From the NCBI GenBank assembly GCA_024349245.1, contig JALDNG010000022.1, forward strand, positions 18,356,001 to 18,420,000: a stretch of DNA of 64,000 bases, written 5' to 3'. The position numbers and the translations under genes were made by a program. The stretch comes from Neodontobutis hainanensis (Eukaryota; Chordata; Actinopteri; Gobiiformes; Odontobutidae). Under the pieces are notes generated by a model, which worked only from the letters and a program-made list of their open reading frames with translations, made no database searches and was not told where the DNA came from. Shown here piece by piece: positions 55,648 to 64,000 of the stretch (the first letter of the stretch is position 1; the number at the start of each line of letters is the position of its first letter).

Positions 55648-56165
55648 TCACACTGCAATTTCATCTCCCAAACAGTCAGGGGTCCCCTGTCGGTTCAGGA
55701 CGTTCAACAGCCTCACTGTCTCTGCGTCTGTGCCCCAACCAAATATCTCAAAGTCATCGTCCTCGTCCCGGTCGTCGCTGTCGTCAGAGTTCGATTCGTA
55801 TTCAGACGCGATACCGGACTCGCGAAAAGCTGCAAAGTCCACGCAGCTCAGAGGCTTGCTGTCCCGGGACACTACCTCTGGGTGCTCCTCAGGTGTAGCC
55901 TTTAGCGCTGCCGGAGGAGAGGGCAGTCGTGGAGGGGGTCCCGGGGGTCCTGGCAGAAAACGGAAACGCTCTGGTTTGAAAAGACATTGGCCCCTACCTA
56001 AAGGACTGCCCGGCGTCCCGTTGGAGGAGGAGAAGGCGTTGCTCGTCCCGTCGCTGGAGCCCAACGGGGGCACAGTCACCTCGGGTTTGGGGGTCGTAGG
56101 GTCGCAGATCACCGGAGGGATCGTAGAGCGGAAAGTGATCTCCAGTAAACTGTCCTGGGATCCCA
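55648..56165 (-). CDS. nos1ap: nos1ap terminal exon (nNOS-binding tail)
   Basis: Acceptor CTCTCTGCAG, then TG GGA TCC: the A of the previous exon and this TG form the Met codon of MGSQDSLLEITF. 171 codons follow. The last residues, GDEIAV and TGA, are the PDZ ligand. Confidence 0.96.
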
Positions 56166-58556
56166 CTGCAGAGAGGAACACAAGGAGGGCCAATTAAGTT
56201 AAAAACACTGCAATCCAAACCAGGACAGAAGGGCGGTAGTTTTGGGAACAATATTTTCATTTCAGTGACACTGAGCAAACGTAAAAGCTGTGGCGCCAAT
56301 GCAAACCTACCTAACTCTGTTTTTGTCTGTCTTTGCCACATTTTATTTATTAATTATCTACATTCTGGAAGGTACTTCTAAAATCCTTGTAAAGCAGGCT
56401 CAAAACTCGATTTGAAGAATGTGAAACATGTCGCCAAGGTCTTATGTGAGCTTTACAAATACTGGCATCATAAAAAAACACGTGGATAAGTTGTAGGGCC
56501 AGGTGCTGATTATCACCAGCTCTAAGTTTATTAACTCATGAGCAGGTATTTACATAAACTGAAACAAGGCTTTACTGTAACGTCACAGAAAAGCGCGAGT
56601 CAAGTACTGCCCTCAATCCATTTTGGGACCTTAAGAGATCTGTCCATAGTCAAAACGCCCACAGACAAGGTTTAATGGAAGAACGGGCCAGAATTCATCA
56701 GAAACAAAATTAGATAAATAAATACAAAAACATTAGGCCTAAGTTACTGCTGCTAAATGACATTAATCATGACGGGCTCCTCCCATTTGGCTTTCTGTTA
56801 AATAAACAACGTCACACTGAAATACGTTTTAAGTTGTCAGTTCTCATAAGATCTAAGCGTTACTATACATGTGTGAAAACTAGTCCAACCAGCCATAACT
56901 CTTCTGAATTCCCGTCTTTCACAGCAATTTCCTCTCAATAGAAAATTCATCGGACCAATTGTCTGTCGTAAAATGCTTCAGGCCTTTATACAATGCTTCA
57001 TTTCTCTGTTCGGTCGCACGTCTGTTGGTATTGCCTCATGGAAATCCCACTTGAATCCACAGAGCCCAGGCTAATTCCACACACACACACATATATATAT
57101 ATATTGCAATGTAAGCCGAGGACATGTAAAAACAGTCTACACTTATGGAAAGCACGTCCTGAGCTTGTTCTGGGTCTAAAACCTGACACAGTCTTGATTT
57201 AAATTCATCGTCTCGTTTTGCTGCCACTGGGTCGAGACAGAAGAAGACTAATGTCTGTGATGATATCCATGAAAATATATGGAAAAGCAGATTAGAGCAA
57301 AATCAAAAAGAGAATCAATCACAGGCCACTAATAAATCTGAGGCACTTTACGTCAGGGACTAAACAGGAAGAGGTTTCAGAGGGTTTCATCATCGTCAGT
57401 GTGGCTTTCGGGAAACGCTGCAGAAAACAGCTTAAAGGGAAGAATAATGTAGGATTTATCAAATATTTAACAGCTAGACGAGGGAAGTACATAGACAGGT
57501 CTGAATTTGAAGTGAGACAAATGTAAGAAACTTAAATAAGTCATTGTTTTCTTGAGTTAAATAATATACAGAAAGATTTTTTGGGACAAACATATAAAAC
57601 TCAACTAAATCTAATAAGGATTTGATGATGAAATTTTCTGTCAAAATGAACACTGTTAAACTGACCTGACCCTCACTCTTTGTCTCAGTGTCATTGTAAA
57701 AAAACTGTTATTTTCATCACATTTGACCCCTGTATGTGACCGTGGACCAATGTCAAAGGTTATTCTTTCAGTCAAAGCGAATGTCCAGCCTGTTTTCCCT
57801 CGTCACCTTTACTCTTTCCTAAGGCTCTCAGCAGGAACATATTTTCCCATCGTTGCCTCTTAATATTTATTACACGCCTCGTTCAACACAAGGTCAGGAC
57901 TTTTATACAGCACTAAAGAGAACAGGTGCAGCGCAGTGGACGGGATACTGAATACATTATTGTGGCTATGTAGGCCATGTTGTATGTTACCGTTATGTGC
58001 TCCTCAGCTCCTCAGAAGGACCTAGTTTTAAGGACAAAAAGGTACTTTTTACTACTTTGTTAACGTGCATTCCTTTTATTTTTAATTAAAATCCTTAAAA
58101 AAAATAAAAAAAATAAAAAACCTGAACAGAGCTTTAGCTGACGTAGCGGACTGTGATGGAAATCTAGCCTACTGAGGTTAAATATCTTGCTAATGGTCAT
58201 AGCTTTTCTAACACGTTCACTATAAAATAAACTGTATTTAGTCAAAAGGCAAATGTGTCATACATACTTTCCTTCATGTTTGTTCTACATATGACATTAA
58301 GTCAGGCAACAAATATTTCTGACGCAAGTGTTCCTGTGCTTTTTTCATAATTTTGCAGGTTTCTGAGGACCACATAAATACTGTACTCACTGGTGTTTGC
58401 TCCTGCCATCTTGGTCTCGAGCTCCTGGAGTTGTTTAACCAGCAGCGAGATGTGTTGGAGCAGGTCTTTGTTCTGGAGCAGCAGCTGATGGACTCGGGCC
58501 TGAGCCTCCAACCGAGCTGTGGCCTCCGCACTCAGCTGGTCTTTCAACAGGTGGAC
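55648..58556 (-). CDS. nos1ap: NOS1AP (CAPON), last two coding exons
   Basis: Partial gene: the two 3' exons only (58556-58391 and 56165-55648). They encode the coiled-coil region VHLLKDQLSAEATARLEAQA, then ...LLQHISLLVKQLQELETKM, followed by GSQDSLLEITFRS, CDPTTPKPE, GSPLGR, FRFLP, FRESGIASEYESN, an acidic stretch and RLLNVLNRQ. It ends DEIAV, the C-terminal PDZ ligand that binds the nNOS PDZ domain. The protein is a scaffold linking nNOS to partners such as Dexras1 and Scribble through an N-terminal PTB domain, whose exons must lie beyond the right edge. The proline-rich middle is longer than in human. A 3.3-kb LINE sits in the upstream intron. Confidence 0.95.
56166..58390 (-). other. nos1ap last intron
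   Basis: No exon seen. It includes an (AC)n-(AT)n microsatellite at 57079-57105. Confidence 0.6.
57079..57105. repeat. (AC)n(AT)n microsatellite
   Basis: Six to seven AC units run directly into about six AT units. Confidence 0.95.
58391..58556 (-). CDS. nos1ap: nos1ap penultimate exon (coiled coil)
   Basis: 55 codons plus one base. Leucine-rich heptads (QARVHQLLLQNKDLLQHISL) form the coiled coil. Acceptor TCTCGTTTTCAG, donor ACCA|GTGAGT, ending in phase 1. Confidence 0.95.
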
Positions 58557-58895
58557 CTGAAAACGAGAGGAGAAAACAGGGCTGAGACCAGGGGAAAGGA
58601 CATGAGTGGCAGTCAAATGTGACGACTGCGATTAAAGGCTGAAAACCTTAAACTTCAAACCCCTCAGGCAAGAGCAGTTCATATATATGCACACCTACAG
58701 TTTCTGCAGCGACAAGACTCTTCATTTTCACTTCAAAGTGCTCCTCAAATCAAATGTTAGTGGCCCCGGTCCCATCCTGAGACTGTAATTACTTCCAACT
58801 ATTTCAAAAGCTCATAATATCCAGGTTTCAGTTCACAAGAGGAGTTCAGGAAAAGGTGGAGCAGCAGGATTTTAATACAAGGGACAAACTGTGGG

Positions 58896-58907
58896 ACTCG
58901 ATGATGT
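58896..58907. repeat. LINE target-site duplication, copy next to the 3' end
   Basis: ACTCGATGATGT, identical to 62237-62248, directly abuts the (CCAT)n end of the element. Confidence 0.9.
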
Positions 58908-58930
58908 CCATCCATCCATCCATCCATCTT

Positions 58931-59248
58931 CTACCTCTTATCCGGGCCGGGTCGCGGGGGCAGCAGTCTAAGCAGAGAAGCCCAGACTTCCCTCTCCCCA
59001 GACACTTCCTCCAGCTCTTCCGGGGGGATACCGAGGCGTTCCCAGGTCAGCCGAGAGACATAGTCCCTCCAGCGTGTCCTAGGTCTTCCCCGAGGTCTCC
59101 TCCCGGTGGGACATGCCCGGAACACCTCCCTAGGGAGGCGGCCGGGAAGCATCCGAAACAGATGCCCGAGCCACCTCAGCTGGCTCCTCTCGATGTGAAG
59201 GAGCAGCGGCTCTACTTTGAGCTCCTCCCGAGTGACGGAGCTCCTCAC
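58931..59248 (-). pseudogene. LINE polyprotein C-terminus
   Basis: SSVTREEL, LLLHIERSQLRWLGHLFRM, RPRGRPRTRWRDYVSRLTWE and WASLLRLLPPRP form the typical C-terminal region after the RT. It stops about 20 bp before the (CCAT)n tail. Confidence 0.85.
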
Positions 59249-59288
59249 CCTATCTCTAAGGGAGCGCCCGCCACTCTGCGGAGAAAGC

Positions 59289-60536
59289 TCATTTCGCCGC
59301 CTGTATCCGGGATCTTGTTCTTTCGGTCATGACCCAAAGCTCATGACCATAGGTGAGAGTAGGAACGTAGATCGACTGGTAAATCGAGAGCTTTGCCTTA
59401 CAGCTCAGCTCCTTCTTCACCACGACAGACCGGTACATCGACCGCATTACTGCAGAAGCTGCACCGATCCGTCTGTCGATCTCACGCTCCTTCCTTCCCT
59501 CACTCGTGAACAAGACCCCGAGATACTTAAACTCCTCCACTTGAGGCAGGAGCTCTCCACCAACCTGGATGGGGCAAGCCACCCTTTTCCGACTGAGAAC
59601 CATGGTCTCAGACTTGGAGGTGCTGATCCTCATCCCAGCCGCTTCACACTCGGCTGCAAACCGCCCCAGTGAACATTGAAGGTCCTGGCTTGATGGAGCC
59701 AACAGGACAACATCATCTGCAAAAGCAGAGATGAAATCCTGTGGTCCCCAAACCAGACTCCTCCGGCCCCTGGCTGCGCCTAGAAATCCTGTCCATAAAG
59801 ATAATGAACAGGACCGGTGACAAAGGGCAGCCCTGCCGAGTCCAACATTCACCGGGAACAGGTCTGACTTACTGCCGGCAATGCGAACCAAGCTCCTGCT
59901 CCGTCGTACAGGGACCGGATAGCCCTTAGCAAAGGGCCCCGGACCCCATACTCCCAGAGCACCCCCACAGGGCACCACGAGGACACAGTCGAATGCCTTC
60001 TCCAGATCCACAAAGCACATGTGGACTGGTTGGGCAAACTCCCATAATCCCTCCAGCACCCTGGAGAGGGTATAGAGCTGGTCCAGTGTTCCACGACCGA
60101 CGAAACCGCATTGTTCCTCCTGGATCTGAGGTTCGACTATCGGCCGCATTCTCCTCTCCAGTACCCTGGCATAGACTTTCCGGGAGGCTGAGGAGTGTGA
60201 TCCTCTGTAGTTGGAACACACCCTCCGGTCCCCCTTCTTAAAAAGAGGGACCACCACCCCGGTCTGCCAGTCCAGAGGTACTGTCCCCGACCGCCACGCG
60301 ATGTTGCAGAGGCGTGTCAACCAAGACAGCCCCACAACATCCAGAGACTTGAGGTACTCAGGGCGTATCTCATCCACCCCCGGTGCCTTGCCACCGAGGA
60401 GCTTCCCAACTACCTCAGTGACTTCAGCCTGAGTGATGGACGAGTCCACCTCTGAGCCCTCGGCCTCTGCTTCCTCAGTGGAAGACATGACGGTGGGGTT
60501 GAGGAGATCCTCAGTATTCCTTCCACCGTCCAACAA
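59289..60536 (-). pseudogene. LINE reverse transcriptase, broken
   Basis: 415-codon frame: LLGGKAPGVDEIRPEYLKSL, VVVPLFKKGDRRVCSNYRG (motif 0/1), CFVDLEKAFD (motif A aspartate), AFADDVVLLA (motif C, FADD) and EEFKYLGVLFTS (motif D/E). Motif B and parts around 60,200 and 59,990 are out of frame, so the enzyme is dead although the frame stays open. Confidence 0.9.
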
Positions 60537-60930
60537 TATCCCCAGTTGAGGTCAGCAGATTTCCACCTCCACTGTAAACAGTGTTGGCAGGGCAATGCTT
60601 CCCCTCCTGAGGCGTCGGACGGTTTGCCAGAATTTCTTCGAGGCCGACCGATAGTCTTTTCCATGGCCTCACCGAACTCCTCCCAGACCCGAGTTTTGCC
60701 TCCACAACCACCCGTGCTGCAGCCCGCTTGGCCTGCCGGTACCTATCAGCTGCCTCAGGAGTCCCACAAGCCAACCAGGCTCGATAGGTCTCCTTCTTCA
60801 GCTTGACGGCATCCCTTACTTCCGGTGTCCACCACCGGGTTCGGGATTGCCGCCACGACAGGCACCGGAGACTTTGCGGCCACAGCTTCGAGTGGCTGCG
60901 TCGACAATGGAGGTGGAGAACATGGTCCAC
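60511..60930 (-). pseudogene. LINE linker between endonuclease and RT
   Basis: RTRWWTPEVRDAVKLKKETY then RAWLACGTPEAADRYRQAKR, the conserved segment between endonuclease and RT in this LINE family. It overlaps the start of the RT frame. Confidence 0.8.
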
Positions 60931-60936
60931 TCGGAC

Positions 60937-61233
60937 TCAATGTCTCCAGTCTCCTCGGGATCTGGTCGAAGCTCTGTCGGAGGTGGGAGTTGAAGATCTC
61001 TCTGACAGGGGACTCGCCAAGCGTTCCCAACAGACCCTCACAGTACGCTTTGGGTCTGCCAAGTCTGTCCCGCCTTCTCCCCGCCATCGGATCCAACTCA
61101 CCACCAGGTGGTGATCAGTTGACAGCTCCGCTCTCTTCACCCGAGTGTCCAAGACATACGGTCGGAGGTCAGATGAAACAACTACAAAGTCGATCATCGA
61201 CCTCCGCCTAGGGTGTCCTGGTGCCACGTGCAC
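60937..61233 (-). pseudogene. LINE endonuclease, C-terminal part
   Basis: Continues in another frame: GRRSMIDFVVVSSDLRPYVL and STDHHLVVSW, the SDH-type catalytic His region of APE endonucleases, then a frameshifted linker. Confidence 0.85.
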
Positions 61234-61325
61234 TGATGGACACCCTTATGCTTGAACATGGTGTTCGTTATGGACAAACTGTTGCTAGCACAGAAGTCCA
61301 ATAACAGAACACCACTCGGTTCAGA

Positions 61326-62114
61326 TCAGGGGCCGTTCCTCCCAATCACGCCCCTCCAGGTGTCACTGTCGCTACCCACGTGAGCGTTGAAGTCCCCCAG
61401 TAGAACGATGGAGTCCCCGGTTGGAGCACTTTCCAGCACCCCTCCCAGAGACTCCAAGAAGGCCGGGTACTCTGCACTGCCATTTGGCCCGTAAGCACAA
61501 ACAACAGTGAGAGACCTATCCCCAACCCGAAGGCGCAGGGAAGCGACCCTCTCGTTCACCGGGGTGAACTCCAACACATGGCGGCTGAGCCGGGGGGCAA
61601 TGAGCAAACCCACACCGGCCCGCCGCCTCTCACCGCAGGCAACTCCAGAATAGTGGAGAGTCCAGCCTCTCTCGAGGATTTGGGTTCCAGAGCCCAAGCT
61701 GTGCGTGGAGGTGAGCCCGACTATCTCTAGTCGGTATCTCTCAACCTCCCGCACAAGCTCAGGCTCCTTACCCGCCAGCGAGGTGACATTCCATGTCCCT
61801 AGAGCTAGATTCTGTGTCCGGGATTGGGTCGCCGAGGCTCCGCCGACTGCCACCCAATCCACATTGCACCGGCCCCTTACGGTTCCTCCTGCAGGTGGTG
61901 GGCCCACGGGAGGTCGGTCCCACGCCGCTCTTCGGGCTGAGCCCGGCCGGGCCCCGTAGGGGAAGACCCGGCCACCAGGCGCTCGCATTTGAGCCCCAAC
62001 CCCGGGCCTGGCTCCAGGGTGGGGCCCCGGTTGCGCCATACCGGGCGACGTAACGGTCCTTGTTTTTAAAACGTCCATAAAGGGTTTTGAACCGCTCTTG
62101 GTCTGGCCCGTCAC
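61326..62114 (-). pseudogene. LINE endonuclease, N-terminal part
   Basis: 262-codon frame with LGTWNVTSL, GVGLLIAPRLS, CAYGPNGSAEYPAF and IVLLGDFNAHVG (the GDFN metal site of APE nucleases). Where APE enzymes usually show a catalytic Glu, this copy reads LTSTHS. The frame breaks at GRNGP by a small deletion. Confidence 0.88.
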
Positions 62115-62236
62115 CTAGGACCTGTTTGCCTTGGGAGACCCTACCAGGGGCATAAAGCCCCCGACAACATAGCTCCTAGGATCATCCGGGCACTCAAACC
62201 CCTCCACCACAATAAGGTGGCGGTTCAAGGAGGAGC

Positions 62237-62248
62237 ACTCGATGATGT
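62237..62248. repeat. LINE target-site duplication, copy next to the 5' end
   Basis: ACTCGATGATGT, identical to the copy at 58896-58907, next to the 5' end of the element. Confidence 0.9.
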
Positions 62249-62844
62249 GACGAAGAATAACTCGAGGGTTTAAACAAAGGCCACGTGTCCGTCTTGTAAC
62301 AAACAGTCAAACAGGAGCTAAAGTTTACATTTTCAGGTTTCACGGCTTAAAGAAATTAACTTTTCTGAGAAAAAGTAGGTTTGGTCGGTATAAGTTTGGT
62401 CTCTACTCAATTATTAAATGAGATTTCTCATAAATACCGTGTCTCAAGCACTACTCCGTGACATAAAGTGTAACTTAAAAGCCAATCGTATCTTGAGAAG
62501 AGTTAATTGTGATTGTATTGTTAGTCTTTTAATGCTTTTGGTGACTTTCTTCAACAACAGCAGCTCTGACAATTATTACTTATTTGTTCATCTTCTCACT
62601 GTAGCAGTGTGTTTAAAGTTGACAGTGAAGAAAGCAAAAAGCATTGAAATTTTGAACCAAAGGAAGAATGCTCAAGAATATTTATCTCCTGAAAATTTGT
62701 CAATTTAAAAGAGATTGTTCATGATTATTCATGTGTTGAATACTTACTTGAAAATAATGTGCCGAAACTAAACTAAAACCAAATTCCTCACAAGCACTTT
62801 TCAGAAAGAAATGCACATTATAAAAAAATAAACTGAACAATGAA

Positions 62845-63150
62845 TTAGATTTATGTTGCACTTTTCTCCTAAGGGACTCAAAGCACTTACGGGCAATCCA
62901 TTGCTCATTCACTCCACAGTCACTCACTGGAGGTGCCCTGGGGCCGACTAAGTGGGCAGCCATTTTGTGCCTACGGACTCTCCGACCATCACCGAACACT
63001 CACATTCATCCACCAGAGCCACAGACACTGGAGGCAAGGAGGGTGCAGTGTCTTGCCCAAGGACACAACAACAGTGTAAACTGGGAAGAGTGGGAATCGA
63101 ACTGCCATCCTTCCGGTTATAGGACGACCACTTTACCACTGAGCCAATGG
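62845..63150 (-). mobile_element. tRNA-derived SINE with long tail
   Basis: On the minus strand: box A TGGCTCAGTGGTAAAGTGG, box B near GGCAGTTCGATTCCC, core TTGTGTCCTTGGGCAAG, then the long 3' half with AAAATGGCTGCC, GACTGTGGAGTGAATGAGC and an end GGAGAAAAGTGCAACATAAA. Same subfamily as 11377-11735. Confidence 0.8.
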
Positions 63151-64000
63151 TGATTTGAAGAATTTTGTCTCTTATTCTAAGAGGCTTTTTCCATTCTGAG
63201 TTTATCGGGTTAGAGAGCTGAGCTTTTTCTCTAGAGGGAGGGGCTTGACTTGAAACTAACTCTGATTGGACCAGGCCGTTCTGGTCTCACAGTTGTTACT
63301 TTGAAAGGACAGTATGACTCCTGATGTGGCTCAGGTGTGTCGTTTATGTCACTGTGCCATTCAGGTGTTGTTGTTCTAGAGTAATTAAGTGTCAGAACAC
63401 TTTAATAAATAGTATAATATAATAGTATGTATCTGAGGCCTCCTCCTTTTTTCAGAGAGGGCTTTTCCATAAAAAAACCCTAAAAAAACTGTTTGCATTT
63501 TTCTTTTTGCTACATCTCAAAACCTCACCTCAAATTGGCTTTACAACATGAATTCAGCCACGCGCTTCACCTTAAAATGAAACCAAGAGCAGGTGTAACT
63601 TTCGGCATTGAAATAGCTTAATCAATACTGGAGTGTGCTCGAGCCGCAGACCATTAAAACTCCAGACAGGAACGAGAGCAGAGGTGTTGTAGCAGAGCCA
63701 TGAATCAGGCCGAAGTCAGAGCGACTCGTGAAGACTCCCCTGTTTCTCATTGAAGCACGAGTCAGGACACAAAGAGGCAGCAGGACAAAGGCCTGAAATC
63801 AGCAGACACTTCACTATAAACATTAAAGAAATGAACAAAAGACCACTCAGTTCAGAAACTAGAATATATGCATCTTTCACACCCCTTTCAAAACATCAGT
63901 TCATTTTAGATGATATACATTTTTATTTTAGATTTTTAAATTGTTAATTTTCTAAATATTTGCACCATAATTCCAATCACACAGTGGCAGGAATGTCATG

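Larger units (their letters stand above)
58908..62236 (-). mobile_element. APE-type LINE, near full length, inactive
   Basis: 3.3 kb, minus strand. The 5' end is GCTCCTCCTTGAACCGCC, an endonuclease region follows, then a reverse transcriptase with FADD, and the 3' end is a (GATG)n-type tail. A perfect 12-bp target duplication, ACTCGATGATGT, flanks it (58896-58907, 62237-62248). The open frame is broken into at least five pieces by frameshifts, so the copy cannot move by itself. The protein style is the abundant fish LINE often annotated as jockey-like RT. I would not fix the clade (RTE/Rex-like) from sequence alone. Confidence 0.93.
58557..64000 (-). other. nos1ap upstream intron (open at right edge)
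   Basis: After the acceptor of the penultimate exon no further NOS1AP exon is found up to the end of the window. The intron contains the LINE at 58908-62236 and a SINE at 62845-63150. The remaining 62.25-62.84 and 63.15-64.0 kb show nothing recognisable. Confidence 0.6.

Noticed and set aside
55730..56197. 155-codon plus-strand frame
   Set aside because: Antisense shadow of the nos1ap terminal exon.
58856..61211. Several plus-strand frames of 80-160 codons
   Set aside because: Antisense shadows of the LINE polyprotein, which lies on the minus strand.

Overview
The window is nuclear DNA of a ray-finned fish, most likely a teleost. The evidence is split genes with canonical vertebrate splice signals, compact AT-rich introns, and typical fish repeats (tRNA-derived SINEs, a DANA-like V-SINE, a Tc1 terminus, hAT MITEs and an APE-type LINE common in fish). 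I cannot fix the species. There is no prokaryotic, CRISPR or viral gene content.

Layout. (1) 1-5,038: a SINE, a large minisatellite built on a CTGGTTTAGAC-like unit, and an hAT-type MITE with an 8-bp target duplication. (2) 5,039-23,565, minus strand: complete CAMK4 (calcium/calmodulin-dependent kinase IV), 11 coding exons, 480 aa, with a CpG-rich promoter at about 23.4-24.2 kb. Its introns hold SINEs, a LINE 3' piece, Tc1 debris and a decayed relative of the minisatellite. (3) 24.2-29.2 kb: intergenic, with two adjacent hairpins beside a SINE tail. (4) 29,376-29,777, plus strand: FKBP2, an ER prolyl isomerase, whose whole reading frame is in one exon. (5) 31,736-33,864, plus strand: NCBP2 (CBP20, cap-binding), 5 coding exons, the third intron having minor-spliceosome (U12) signals. 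(6) 34.1-42.3 kb: no gene recognised. (7) 42,268-45,382, minus strand: three exons of the C1orf226 orthologue. (8) 55,648-58,556, minus strand: the last two exons of NOS1AP (CAPON), ending in the PDZ ligand EIAV. Its PTB-domain exons lie beyond the right edge. (9) 58,908-62,236: an apparently full-length but frameshifted LINE inside the NOS1AP intron, flanked by a perfect 12-bp target duplication.

The genes have unrelated cellular jobs: calcium signalling to the nucleus, ER protein folding, nuclear cap binding, and nNOS scaffolding. The exception is NOS1AP and C1orf226, which lie in tandem on one strand. The first C1orf226 exon has an acceptor in exactly the phase of the NOS1AP terminal exon, so a spliced fusion would read through in frame. 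I found no new biological system. The best leads are this fusion geometry, the U12 intron, the intron-free FKBP2 frame, the precursor-like hairpin downstream of the NOS1AP stop codon, and tail exchange among the SINEs.
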